Shown here in pieces: positions 16,614-25,478 of a DNA stretch of 64,000 bases. The notes below the pieces were generated by a model. The model saw nothing but the letters and a program-made list of their open reading frames with translations. It searched no databases and was not told the DNA's origin. The stretch comes from Burkholderia ubonensis (GTDB lineage Bacteria > Pseudomonadota > Gammaproteobacteria > Burkholderiales > Burkholderiaceae): the NCBI RefSeq assembly GCF_902833085.1, contig NZ_CADFEB010000003.1:310001-374000 (forward strand), given 5' to 3'. Each line of letters opens with the position of its first letter. Position 1 is the stretch's first letter. The position numbers and the translations under genes are program-made.

Positions 16614-17867
16614 ATGAAAATCTCCCATTGGATGGCCGCCGCCGCATGCGCGCCGGTGCTCGCGGCATGCGGCGGCGACGCCGATCCGCCGCCGGCGCCC
16701 GTCGTGCGCCTGTGCCCGCAGCAGATCGACTACAACACCGCGTTCATCGGCGGCTCCGGTTCGGGCGAGCTCGTGAAGGTGCAGCTCGACACGGTGAAGA
16801 TGACCTACCAGATCACCTATCTCGCGTCGCCGGTGCCCGCGACGACGGGCACCGTGCAGCCGACGCGCGCCGTCGCGCCGTACAACGTGATGACCGGCAC
16901 GCTGTCCGACGAGACCGGGCTGCCGACGCAGAAGCTGAACCAGTGCACGTTCCGCCTGAACAACGCGAGCCTCGATCCCGCGCGGCCGGCGCGCATGTTC
17001 CTCGGCGAGGGCGTGCTGGGCGGTGCGATTCCGGGCGCGACGATCCAGTTCGACGGCGTGATCGGCGTCGGCCGGATTCCGAAGACGACGTTCCCGACCT
17101 ACCCGTTCATCAGCTTCGCGCAGGTGGAGACGGACCTGTCGAAGATCGCGGGCACGTACAACCAGCTCGGCTATCACCAGGTGCCGTCGCAGAGCTTCAC
17201 GCAGGTCGCGATCGACCAGTCGGTGACGATCAACGCCGACGGCAGCTACGTCGAGACCGACAACCTCGGCGTGAAGAACGGCGGCGCGCCGCTCGCGTCG
17301 TCCGCGACGGTCAACCAGAACTTCACGCTGCGCGCGGACGTGCCGGCCTTCCAGTCGGTCAACTACCTGCCGCAGATTCCGGCGACGCTGGCCGCGGTGG
17401 ACCCGGCGAAGGCCGGGCGCGCGAACCTGATCGTCGGCAAGCTGCGCAACCAGCTCGTGCCGATCCTGATCCGCACGGGGGCCGCGAACGCGGACCTGAC
17501 GCAGGGCGTGCCGTCCGCCGACGACGAATCGGGCATTTCGATCCTGGGCCCGCGCAACGCGATCGCGCCGGGCTCGCAGAACGGCGAGTACACCGGCGTC
17601 GACAGCCGGCTCGACTATCGCGCGACCGCGCTAGTCGGCGCGCAGGCGACGCTGCTCGATCCGTTCAACGCGTCGCAGGCGGCGCTCACGCGCGCGCTGA
17701 ATCTCGACTACACGCAGCAGGTGCCGGGGGTGATCACGACGGTGCATGCGGATGCGGCGTCGGGGCCGCCGACCGGCAAGTTCGTGTTCACGGGCGGCGT
17801 GTTCGGCTTCCTCGACACGAGCGCCGCGGGCAACCCGTATTTCACGATCGGTGCATTCGTGCAGTGA
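16614..17867 (+). CDS. DUF2957-like lipoprotein, second copy
   Basis: A 417-residue exported lipoprotein with lipobox LAAC (Cys19) followed by GGDADPPPAP. It parallels the previous protein segment by segment: LCPQQIDYNTAFIGGSGSGE at the start, GEGVLGGAIPGATIQFDGV, TYPFISFAQVETDLSKIAGTYNQLG, and a closing NPYFTIGAFVQ. It reads in the same direction, 58 bp after the first copy, with the OmpW-like gene 31 bp further on, so the three are probably one operon. The function is unknown. Confidence 0.75.
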   Translation: MKISHWMAAAACAPVLAACGGDADPPPAPVVRLCPQQIDYNTAFIGGSGSGELVKVQLDTVKMTYQITYLASPVPATTGTVQPTRAVAPYNVMTGTLSDETGLPTQKLNQCTFRLNNASLDPARPARMFLGEGVLGGAIPGATIQFDGVIGVGRIPKTTFPTYPFISFAQVETDLSKIAGTYNQLGYHQVPSQSFTQVAIDQSVTINADGSYVETDNLGVKNGGAPLASSATVNQNFTLRADVPAFQSVNYLPQIPATLAAVDPAKAGRANLIVGKLRNQLVPILIRTGAANADLTQGVPSADDESGISILGPRNAIAPGSQNGEYTGVDSRLDYRATALVGAQATLLDPFNASQAALTRALNLDYTQQVPGVITTVHADAASGPPTGKFVFTGGVFGFLDTSAAGNPYFTIGAFVQ

Positions 17868-17898
17868 CGCCGGCGGACGCAACATGCGAGGAGATCCC

Positions 17899-18723
17899 AT
17901 GAAGAAGCTGTTTTTCGCCGGCGTCGCCGCCGCGGTTCCGGCGCTCGCGCTCGCGCAGCAGGCGGGCGACAACGTCGCGACGCTCGGCTGGCTGCACGTG
18001 ATGCCGCAGGGCTCGGGCGGCCCGCTGACCACCCACGTCGTGGATTCGCCGATGAACGGGCCGCTGCGTCTGCCGAGCTCGTTCACGTCGCCGGGCACGA
18101 GCCTCACCGTCAACAACGCGGACACGGTCGGCCTGACGCTCACGCATTTCTTCACCGACCACATCGCGGTCACGTCGGTGCTCGGCGTGCCGCCGGAGTT
18201 CAAGCTGACGGGGCACGGCGAGATCCGGCCGTTCGGCCCGAGCGGCTCGCTCGGCAACGTCGATCTCGGCAAGGCCGCGAACCAGCCGGCCGTGAAGAAC
18301 GCGCGGCAATGGAGCCCGGCCGTGATCCTGCAGTACTACTTCAACGCGCCGACCGCGCGCTTCAGGCCGTTCGTCGGGGTCGGCGTCTCGTACAGCTGGT
18401 TCACGAACATCCAGCTGAACGGCAATTTCGCGCGCGACATCAACGAGAACCTCGGCAGCGTGCTCGCCGCGGGCGCGGGCAAGCCGGGGCCGACGTCGGT
18501 CGAGGCGAAGTCGTCGTCGTCGTTCACGCCGATCTACAACATCGGCGCGAGCTACGCGATCACCAGCCGCTGGGCGCTGACCGCGACGCTGTCGTACATG
18601 CCGCTCAAGACGTACGCGACGACGACCATCAAGGCGGCCGACGGCTCGACGCTCGCGACCTCGCGCTCGAAGGTGAAGGCGGACCCGCTGATCACGTTCG
18701 TCGGCATCTCCTACAAGTTCTGA
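17899..18723 (+). CDS. OmpW family outer membrane protein
   Basis: A 274-residue protein with a signal peptide (MKKLFFAGVAAAVPALALAQ, cleaved near residue 20) and alternating beta strands of an eight-stranded OmpW barrel. It has the family segments NNADTVGLTLTHFFTDHIAV, FRPFVGVGVSYSWF, and a C-terminal strand ending in Phe (ADPLITFVGISYKF) for BAM recognition. The ATG at 17899 follows GAGGAG. OmpW proteins form narrow hydrophobic channels for small nonpolar molecules, which fits a neighbourhood with PraB-like proteins. Confidence 0.88.
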   Translation: MKKLFFAGVAAAVPALALAQQAGDNVATLGWLHVMPQGSGGPLTTHVVDSPMNGPLRLPSSFTSPGTSLTVNNADTVGLTLTHFFTDHIAVTSVLGVPPEFKLTGHGEIRPFGPSGSLGNVDLGKAANQPAVKNARQWSPAVILQYYFNAPTARFRPFVGVGVSYSWFTNIQLNGNFARDINENLGSVLAAGAGKPGPTSVEAKSSSSFTPIYNIGASYAITSRWALTATLSYMPLKTYATTTIKAADGSTLATSRSKVKADPLITFVGISYKF

Positions 18724-18756
18724 TCCGGCCGGCGCCCGCCGGGCGCCGTGCCGGAT
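18723..18756 (+). terminator. strong hairpin terminator after the OmpW gene
   Basis: An outer stem ATCCGGC/GCCGGAT encloses an inner stem CGGCGCCC/GGGCGCCG with a 3-base loop, starting at the last base of the stop codon. No T-run follows, but the fold is very stable and ends the lipoprotein-ompW unit. Confidence 0.55.
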
Positions 18757-18836
18757 TCCCGCGGCGCAACGGCCGGCCAGGCCCGCGCGCCGCACATTCG
18801 GCGGCTTGCCGCCATTCGTCAAGTGAGGCCAGTACC

Positions 18837-19340
18837 ATGAAGATTCGCAAAGCCGTTTCTGCAGTTGCTGCGCTTGCATTGTCATCCGCGCTCGCCGCGC
18901 CCGCATTCGCCGTCACCGTCACGCGCGCGGACGGCCAGGCGATGAACCCCAATGGCGAACCGTTCTCCGCATCGGGCATCACGGGCCTCAGCAAGGGAGG
19001 GATCAGCGCGAACTGCACGGCGACGTTCAACGGCACGATCACGTCGTCCGGCATCGTGACGATCACGTCGACGCAGTTCACGGGCGGCGGCACGTGCGGG
19101 CTCATCTCGGGCAGCGCGTCGAGCACGTCGCCGTGGACGGGGCAGGCGGACAGCGCGACGCAGCTGTCGGTGAACAACGCGAAGGTCACGGTGACGCTGC
19201 TCGGCACCTGCGGCCCGAGCAAGGTCGTGCTGGCGTGGAGCGATCCGAACTCGTCGCTGACGTTCAACAATGCGGTGCTGACGCCGGATTGCAAGGTGAA
19301 CGGCACGTTGACGACGTCGCCGAAGTTCCACGTGCAGTAA
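18837..19340 (+). CDS. PraB-like secreted protein, copy 1
   Basis: A 167-residue exported protein. The signal peptide (SAVAALALSSALAAPAFA) is followed by a small beta-rich domain with two Cys pairs (ANCTATF, GTCGLI, GTCGPSK, PDCKV). The pattern matches proteins annotated as alkane oxidation activator PraB in Pseudomonas and Burkholderia, where PraB aids growth on alkanes and is found outside the cell. A copy with the same length follows 142 bp downstream. The preceding terminator and its own leader hairpin suggest it is transcribed separately from ompW. Confidence 0.7.
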   Translation: MKIRKAVSAVAALALSSALAAPAFAVTVTRADGQAMNPNGEPFSASGITGLSKGGISANCTATFNGTITSSGIVTITSTQFTGGGTCGLISGSASSTSPWTGQADSATQLSVNNAKVTVTLLGTCGPSKVVLAWSDPNSSLTFNNAVLTPDCKVNGTLTTSPKFHVQ

Positions 19341-19350
19341 GCGGTTGAAG

Positions 19351-19372
19351 GGGCCGCGCGCCGCCGCGGCCC
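19351..19372 (+). terminator. hairpin after PraB-like copy 1
   Basis: GGGCCGCG (19351-19358) pairs with CGCGGCCC (19365-19372) around a 6-base loop, 10 bp after the stop. It has no T-run. The corresponding place after copy 2 has lost the perfect symmetry. Confidence 0.45.
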
Positions 19373-19482
19373 GCTCGCGCCGGTCGATCGTTGCGTCGAT
19401 CGGCGCGTTGTGTCCGCCCGGCACGGATTCCCGCGCCGCACGTTCGGCGGCTCGCCGCCACTCTTCGAGTAAGGCCACTACC

Positions 19483-19986
19483 ATGAAGATTCGCAAAGCC
19501 GTTTCTGCAGTTGCTGCGCTTGCATTGTCATCCGCGCTCGCCGCGCCCGCATTCGCCGTCACCGTCACGCGCGCGGACGGCCAGGCGATGAACCCCAATG
19601 GCGAACCGTTCTCCGCATTGGGCATCACGGCCCTCAGCAAGGGGGGGAACAACGTGAACTGCACGACGAGGTTCAACGGCACGATCACGTCGTCCGGCAT
19701 CGTGACGATCACGTCGACGCAGTTCACGGGCAGCGGCCTGTGCGGCGTCATCACCGGCAGCGCGTCGAGCACGTCGCCGTGGACGGGGCAGGCGGACAGC
19801 GCGACGCAGTTGACGATCAACAACGCGCAGGTCTCGGTATGGGTGCTCGGCACCTGCGGCCCGAGCAAGGTCGTGACGGAGTGGAGCGATCCGAAGTCGA
19901 CGCTGACGTTCAAGTACACGCCGCTGGCGCCGGATTGCAAGGTGGCCGGCATGCTGGAGACGTCGCCGAAGTTCCACGTGCAGTAA
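19483..19986 (+). CDS. PraB-like secreted protein, copy 2
   Basis: A 167-residue paralogue of the preceding gene with the same signal peptide and the same four-Cys layout (NCTTRF, GLCGVI, GTCGPSK, PDCKV). The mature regions differ mainly in surface loops (for example KGGNNVN against KGGISAN) and in the last strands (WSDPKSTLTFKYTPLAP). The shared leader hairpin and ribosome-binding region suggest common regulation. Function is as for copy 1; nothing shows why two versions are kept. Confidence 0.7.
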   Translation: MKIRKAVSAVAALALSSALAAPAFAVTVTRADGQAMNPNGEPFSALGITALSKGGNNVNCTTRFNGTITSSGIVTITSTQFTGSGLCGVITGSASSTSPWTGQADSATQLTINNAQVSVWVLGTCGPSKVVTEWSDPKSTLTFKYTPLAPDCKVAGMLETSPKFHVQ

Positions 19987-20056
19987 GCGGTCGACGGGGC
20001 CGCGCGCGCCGCCGATCCGCATCGGTTATTCAGTAGTCCGGTCGTTTCGTCGCCGG

Positions 20057-22378
20057 TCAGGCCCGCTTCTTCGCGGCCAGCGCGGCCCGCTCGATCCACT
20101 GGATGGCCGGCGCATCGCGCTCGCCCGGCTCGGGCCTGCCGAGCAGGAAGCCCTGCACCTCGCGGCAGCCCGCTTCCGTGATGCACGCGAGCTGCTCCTC
20201 CGTCTCGACGCCTTCCGCGACCGTCGTCACGCCGAGGCGCTTGCCGAGATCGGCCACCGCGCACACGACGGCGGCGCAGTCCGGGCGCGTGACCGCATCG
20301 CGCACGAAGCTGCCGTCGATCTTGATCTTGTCGAACGGGAACGCGCGCAGGTGCGCGAGCGACGAGAAGCCGGTGCCGAAGTCGTCGAGCGCGACGCGCA
20401 CGCCCATCGCGCGCAGCGCGCGCAGGTCCGCGACGGCCTTGCCCTCGTCGTGCAGCAGCGCGGTTTCCGTCACCTCGATTTCCAGCCGGTCGGGCGTGAG
20501 GCCCGCGCCGGCCAGCGCCGAGGCGACAGCCGGCGCGATCGTGCCGTGGCCGAGCTGCCCGGCCGACACGTTGACGGCGACGTGCGCGCCGTCCGGCCAG
20601 CGCGCCGCCTGCCGGCACGCCTGGTCGAGCACGAAGCGGCCGAGCCGGTCGATCAGGCCGCCGCGCTCGGCCACCGGAATGAAGCGGGCCGGCGAGATCC
20701 AGCCGGCGCGCGGGTGATGCCAGCGCAGCAGCGCCTCGCGCGTCGTGATCCGGCGCGTGCGGACGTCGACGATCGGCTGGTAGAACACGTACAGCCCTTG
20801 GTTCTCGTCCAGCGCGAGCCGCAGCTTCGATTCGAGCGCGATCCGCTCCTGGGCGCTCGTTTCCATGTCCGGCGAGAACATCCGGTACGTGCCCTTGCCG
20901 GCTTTCTTGGCCGCGTAGAGCGCCATGTCCGCGCGCGACAGCAGCACCCCCGCGTCGTTGCCGTGATGCGGCGCCAGCACGCAGCCGATCGACGCGCCGA
21001 TGCGGAACTGCCGGTCGGGCGACGGCGCGTAGGGCGCGACGAGCGTGTCCACGAGCCGCGCGGCCGCGCCCATCGCACCGTCCGCATCGGTGTCGCGGAT
21101 CAGCACCGCGAACTCGTCGCCGCCGATGCGCCCGAGCATCATGCCCGGTTCCGGGCACTGCCCGCGCAGGCGCTCCGCGACCTGGCGCAGCACCTCGTCG
21201 CCCGCCGAATGCCCGCGCGCGTCGTTGATCAGCTTGAAGCCGTCGAGGTCGATGAACAGCAGCGCGATCACCTTGTCCGAGCGGCGCAGGCATGCGTCGA
21301 ATTCGGCGAGGAAGGTCGCGCGGTTCGGCAGGCCGGTGAGCGAATCGTGATGGGCGAGCTGGTGGATGCGCGCCTCCGCCTCGGCCTGCTGCGTGACGAT
21401 CGACCACGACAGCATCGGGCCGATGTAGCGCCCCTCGGCGTCGCGCACGGCCGAGACCTGGAAGTCGAGCACTTCCGGCCCGAGCCGGACCCGGGTGCGA
21501 TGCGGCAGGTTCGCCGGATCGGCGAGCATGCGGCGCTGGTGTTGCGGGTGCGGGTGGAAGAAGTCGATCGGCGCGCCGAGCGCGTCGTCCGCACGGATCG
21601 GCAGCAGGTGCTCGATCGAGCGCAGCAGGTTCAGCGAGGTCGCGTTCAGGTAGTTGATGCGGAACGTCTCCGGGTCGGCCGTCATCACGGCGACCGGCAT
21701 GTCGTCGATCATCTGCATCAGCCGCGTCTGCGCCTGCTCGCGCATCCGCGATTCGGCCTGCGCGTCGACGGTGTGCAGGAAGCCCCGGTAGTTGACCGAG
21801 ATGACGATGATCAGCGCCGCCGACACGAAGACCATGTTGACCGCGGTGGCGACGAGCGTCGGCTGGCGCGTCGAGATGAAGAACGCGATGAACGCGACGT
21901 TGACGATCACGGCCACGGTGAGCGCGGCCGAGCGCAGGTACATCAGGCTGAAGATGCAGCCGATCAGCGTGATCGCCATGTAGAACGCGACCTGGGCCTT
22001 TTGCCACGCGTCGCCGTAAGGGAACAGCAGCAGCGCCCACGTGGTGAACGTCACCGCGATCGGGATCACCAGCCAGTTCGTGACCGTGAGCGCGCGCAAC
22101 ACGGTTTCCGGCGTCGGGTCCAGGAGCCGGGCGTGGCGCCAGTGCAGCAGCCGCACCAGCGACGCGAGCGTCATCGCGCACGGCATCGCGACCGTCAGCC
22201 AGGACGGCGCGCTGCCCAGGTGCGTGACGGCGAGGCTCCAGGTGCTCGTGATGAGGATCAGGTACATCACCGGGAGCTGGCCGGCGAATACCCGGTATTG
22301 CGCCACGAGCAGGTCCGGGTTCCGGGCCGGCGCCGCGATGCTTGCCAGTCTTGCCATCCGTGCGTTGTGGGTTTTCAT
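20057..22378 (-). CDS. membrane GGDEF-EAL cyclic-di-GMP protein with PAS-like region
   Basis: A 773-residue inner-membrane protein. About five hydrophobic segments lie between residues ~30 and 200. A PAS-like linker follows (IDDMPVAVMTADPETFRINY, then LDFQVSAVRDAEGRYIGPML). The GGDEF domain has the intact active site RIGGDEFAVL, and the EAL domain has EALLRW, EVTETALL, DDFGTG and KIDGSFVRD. Both catalytic signatures are intact, so synthesis and breakdown of c-di-GMP are both possible. It lies 26 bp downstream of a second such gene on the same strand and is probably co-transcribed with it. Confidence 0.9.
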   Translation of the reverse strand: MKTHNARMARLASIAAPARNPDLLVAQYRVFAGQLPVMYLILITSTWSLAVTHLGSAPSWLTVAMPCAMTLASLVRLLHWRHARLLDPTPETVLRALTVTNWLVIPIAVTFTTWALLLFPYGDAWQKAQVAFYMAITLIGCIFSLMYLRSAALTVAVIVNVAFIAFFISTRQPTLVATAVNMVFVSAALIIVISVNYRGFLHTVDAQAESRMREQAQTRLMQMIDDMPVAVMTADPETFRINYLNATSLNLLRSIEHLLPIRADDALGAPIDFFHPHPQHQRRMLADPANLPHRTRVRLGPEVLDFQVSAVRDAEGRYIGPMLSWSIVTQQAEAEARIHQLAHHDSLTGLPNRATFLAEFDACLRRSDKVIALLFIDLDGFKLINDARGHSAGDEVLRQVAERLRGQCPEPGMMLGRIGGDEFAVLIRDTDADGAMGAAARLVDTLVAPYAPSPDRQFRIGASIGCVLAPHHGNDAGVLLSRADMALYAAKKAGKGTYRMFSPDMETSAQERIALESKLRLALDENQGLYVFYQPIVDVRTRRITTREALLRWHHPRAGWISPARFIPVAERGGLIDRLGRFVLDQACRQAARWPDGAHVAVNVSAGQLGHGTIAPAVASALAGAGLTPDRLEIEVTETALLHDEGKAVADLRALRAMGVRVALDDFGTGFSSLAHLRAFPFDKIKIDGSFVRDAVTRPDCAAVVCAVADLGKRLGVTTVAEGVETEEQLACITEAGCREVQGFLLGRPEPGERDAPAIQWIERAALAAKKRA

Positions 22379-22404
22379 GTTGGCCTGCCTGGTGCAACCC
22401 GGGC

Positions 22405-24537
22405 TCAGGTTGCCGTGTCCGGCGTGGTCGGGTACCCGAACGGGGCCGGCTCCAGGTCGGAAATGGCAGCCATTTCCAGCATGGGGGCCGGCGCGCGGGC
22501 GCGGTTGCCGCCGGTCAGCGTGATCTGCCCGCTGCCGACGATTTCGTTGAGCGGCGCGGGCCGGCCGAGCAGGAAGCCCTGCGCTTCGTCGCAGCCTTCC
22601 TCGGCCAGCAGCGCAAGCTGGTCGTGCGTCTCGATGCCTTCGGCCAGGACCGGAATGCCCAGGCTCTTGCCGAGCGCGAGCACCGCGCGGATGATCGCGC
22701 GATCCTGCGGCCGCACTTCCGCGTCCGCGACGAACGACTGGTCGAGCTTGATGCGGTCGAACGGGAACGAGCGCAGCGTGTCGAGCGACGAATACCCGGT
22801 GCCGAAATCGTCGAGCGCGATGCTGACGCCCAGCGCCTTGATCTGCTGCAGCGTGTTCAGCGCGCGCTCACGGCCGGCGAAGATCGTCGATTCGGTCAGC
22901 TCGAGCTGCAGGCGCGACGCCGGCAGGCGGGTTTCCTCGAGCACCTGCGTGACCAGCGCCGTCAGGTCGGCGTGCATGATCTGCATGGCCGACACGTTCA
23001 CCGCGACGACATAGGGCGGCTCCCACATGGCCGCCCGCGCGCATGCTTCGCGCAGCACCCATGCACCGATGTCCAGGATGACGCCGCTTTCCTCGGCGAG
23101 CGGAATGAACTCGGCGGGCGAGATCGTGCCGAGCGTCGCATGCTGCCAGCGCAGCAGCGCCTCGTAGCCGCGAATCTCGCCGGTCGCGAGCGAGGTCTGC
23201 ACCTGGTAGTGGATGCTCAGCTGGTTGTCGGCCACCGCGCGGCGCAGGTCGGCCGCGAGGCTGCGGCGGGCGCGGACGACCAGGTCCATCGCCGGCTCGT
23301 AGAAGCAGACCGGCTGCGTGAGGCTGCCCTTGGCGCGGTACATCGCGAGGTCCGCGTTGTTGATGAGGATCGCCTTGGTGCTCGCGTCGTCCGGGTAGAC
23401 GGCGACGCCGAAGCTCGCGCCCGGCACGATCTCGTAGTCGTCGATCCGGACCGGCTTGAAGAGCGCCGGCTCGAGCCGCCCGAGCAGGTCCATCGGGTGC
23501 GTGCCGTCGTTCATCCGGCACAGCGCCGCGAATTCGTCGCCGCCGACGCGGGCGACGAACTCGCCGTCGCGCAGCAGGTTCGTCATCCGCCGCGCGAGGA
23601 TGCGCAGCACCTCGTCGCCGGCGTGGTGGCCGCGCAGGTCGTTGATTTCCTTGAAGCGGTTCAGGTCGATGCCGATCAGCGCGAGCTTCGTGCCGCGCTC
23701 GTGCGCGAGCGCGATTTCCAGGTCCAGCCGTTCGTTGAAGCTGGCCCGGTTCGGCAGGCCGGTCAGCATGTCGCTCAGCGCCATCCGGCGCAGGTGCTCG
23801 AGCGATTCGGCCCGCACGTTGCTGTCGATCACGTAGCTCACGAGCCCCGTGCAGACGATCACGAGCGACATCGCCGTGACCGCCAGCGCCAGCGGGCGCA
23901 GCGCGTTCGCGTCGGTCCACGCGCCGTCGAGCGTCAGCGGCGTCACGCGCAGCGCGCACATGCCGGTGAAGTGCAGCGCGAGGATCGCGAGCGACAGCAC
24001 GGCGGCCATCTGGTTGACCGCGTGCCGCGACGGCAGCATCGCGAGGTGCAGCGCGAGCGCCGCGAGGGTCATCGACAGGAGCACCGACGCGATCAGGTAG
24101 CCGACGTCCCACGACACGAAGCCCTCGACCCGCCACGCGAGCATGCCGGTGAAGTGCATCAGCACGATCGCCACGCCGACGACGGCGCCGCCGAGCGCGG
24201 GGGCGGCGGCCTTCGCGGCGCGGCAGGTCGTCAGCACGAAGCCGATCGTGCTGCCGCCGACCGCGATCGCCAGCGACACGAGCGTGAGCGGCAGGTTGAA
24301 GTGCACGGGCGCGCCGGCTTCGAAACCGAGCATCGCGACGAAGTGCGTGCACCAGATCGCGACGCCGGCCGAGATGGCCGTCAGCACATGCCAGCCGAGC
24401 CGCTGCGTGCCGGTGGTATTCACCGTGCGCTGGAACAGGCGCGCGGTGACCCACGAGCCGGCCCCGCACAACAGCGCGGCAAGCAGCAGCAGCCAGAGAT
24501 TGTGCCTATATACGATGCACCCGAAAACTGTCGCCAC
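22405..24537 (-). CDS. MHYT-GGDEF-EAL cyclic-di-GMP sensor protein
   Basis: A 710-residue protein starting at a GTG (24537) with GGAAGG upstream. The first ~230 residues are seven hydrophobic segments carrying the MHYT sensor motifs (WCTHFVAMLGF, VLMHFTGMLAW, ALHFTGMCAL), thought to bind copper and sense a diatomic gas or redox state. A GGDEF domain follows with intact RVGGDEFAAL, then an EAL domain with EALLRWQH, LELTESTIF, DDFGTGYSS and KLDQSFV. The copper-linked sensor lies next to a copper-handling locus, which may be meaningful. Confidence 0.9.
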   Translation of the reverse strand: MATVFGCIVYRHNLWLLLLAALLCGAGSWVTARLFQRTVNTTGTQRLGWHVLTAISAGVAIWCTHFVAMLGFEAGAPVHFNLPLTLVSLAIAVGGSTIGFVLTTCRAAKAAAPALGGAVVGVAIVLMHFTGMLAWRVEGFVSWDVGYLIASVLLSMTLAALALHLAMLPSRHAVNQMAAVLSLAILALHFTGMCALRVTPLTLDGAWTDANALRPLALAVTAMSLVIVCTGLVSYVIDSNVRAESLEHLRRMALSDMLTGLPNRASFNERLDLEIALAHERGTKLALIGIDLNRFKEINDLRGHHAGDEVLRILARRMTNLLRDGEFVARVGGDEFAALCRMNDGTHPMDLLGRLEPALFKPVRIDDYEIVPGASFGVAVYPDDASTKAILINNADLAMYRAKGSLTQPVCFYEPAMDLVVRARRSLAADLRRAVADNQLSIHYQVQTSLATGEIRGYEALLRWQHATLGTISPAEFIPLAEESGVILDIGAWVLREACARAAMWEPPYVVAVNVSAMQIMHADLTALVTQVLEETRLPASRLQLELTESTIFAGRERALNTLQQIKALGVSIALDDFGTGYSSLDTLRSFPFDRIKLDQSFVADAEVRPQDRAIIRAVLALGKSLGIPVLAEGIETHDQLALLAEEGCDEAQGFLLGRPAPLNEIVGSGQITLTGGNRARAPAPMLEMAAISDLEPAPFGYPTTPDTAT

Positions 24538-24811
24538 AAACCTTCCTTTCGCTATCCGTCTCGTCGTTTGTTGTCGTATCGGATCGAAGCGGCGGGGCGA
24601 CGCCGCTTCGATCCCGAACGCATTAGAGATATCGGCATGTGATGAATAAACTGAACGCCGGTGACGGATGCGCAAACGATTTCGCGGAATATTTTTTGTT
24701 GAGACCTCGCGATACGGGGGCGGGCGAAAGAAAGGATTTCGAAATGTAAGGATGCTCCGAAGAGCGTCGATGCCTTGACGCTCGCGGATCCACGGGAGCC
24801 GTGTCTTCGAC

Positions 24812-25101
24812 TCATGATCCGGCGCCAAGGTGTGCCCCAGGAATAGTGTGGGCGAGCACGGCAGCGGCAGAGAGAACACAAGGCATCATGACGGCCTCCA
24901 TCCTCAGGATGGTCAGGAATGAGCCCGCTGAAGCACCAAACCGAATGCGTGGCAGATAAATCGGGCGGTTGATCCCGCCCAATACCATGGCAACGCTGAC
25001 GAGCATGAATCATGCCCCGCCAGATGCACCCACCGCGCACGCGAACGTTTCGTTGGCGATGGCCGCCACCACGATCGATGCGAATGCCACCGCCGGGTCC
25101 G
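24812..25101 (-). pseudogene. remnant of copD (copper import membrane protein)
   Basis: Directly after copC on the same strand, one frame reads DPAVAFASIVVAAIANETFA, meets an in-frame TGA, and continues with MLVSVAMVLGGINRPIYLP and then FLTILRMEAVMMPCVLSAAA, ending VLAHTIPGAHLG. The second part matches the last two membrane segments of CopD (an N-R-x-x-P loop, then an R-x-E-A-V helix ending in a His/Pro loop). A complete CopD has ~300 residues and eight segments, so only fragments remain. Confidence 0.55.
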
Positions 25102-25476
25102 TTACTTCACCTTGAACGAATAGTCGCCATGCGTGCGATGCCCATCCGCAGCCACTGCCACCCAATGGACGGTGTAGCGGTCGACGGGCAACGGCGGCAG
25201 CGCAACGCTGATCGACTTCCGGTTGTCGGGGCTGACCTGCGCTTTCGCGGTGTTCATCTGCTTACCCGCGGAATTGCTGACGGTCAGCGAGCTGAATGCG
25301 GGTTCGAGCGGCCCGTCGAACACGATCGTGACGCTGGCGGGCGCCGGCACTTCGGCGCCCGCCGACGGAGACTGGGTTTGCGGGAACACGTGCGCGAACG
25401 CGGCAGACAGCATCAGCATGACCGCCGCGACGGTAGCCGCGCGGTAGTTGCGCAGAAGACGGTTGAACAGCTTCAT
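25102..25476 (-). CDS. copC: CopC-like periplasmic copper-binding protein
   Basis: A 124-residue protein with a signal peptide (TVAAVMLMLSAAFAHVFPQT) that places a His at the mature N-terminus, as in CopC. The immunoglobulin-like domain is complete: SPSAGAEVPAP, VTIVFDGPLEPAFSSLTVSN, LPPLPVDRYTVHWVAVAADGH, and the final HRTHGDYSFKV with the copper-ligand His residues. Family members carry copper in the periplasm, usually with CopD. Here copD is only a remnant immediately downstream. Confidence 0.88.
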   Translation of the reverse strand: MKLFNRLLRNYRAATVAAVMLMLSAAFAHVFPQTQSPSAGAEVPAPASVTIVFDGPLEPAFSSLTVSNSAGKQMNTAKAQVSPDNRKSISVALPPLPVDRYTVHWVAVAADGHRTHGDYSFKVK

Positions 25477-25478
25477 CG

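Larger units (their letters stand above)
18791..19986 (+). repeat. tandem gene duplication, 646-bp period
   Basis: Two PraB-like genes and their leaders repeat with a 646-bp offset. The leader motif CGCACATTCG (18791) recurs as CGCACGTTCG (19437), each followed by a GGCGGC/GCCGCC hairpin. The first 136 coding bases are identical in both copies (18837-18972 and 19483-19618), then the copies diverge, which suggests recent duplication or gene conversion of the 5' part. Confidence 0.85.

Noticed and set aside
18882..22397. A 1,171-codon frame on the - strand across the PraB-like genes and the first GGDEF-EAL gene
   Set aside because: It runs antisense to the PraB-like genes and out of frame with the GGDEF-EAL gene. 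Composition is typical of a shadow frame.
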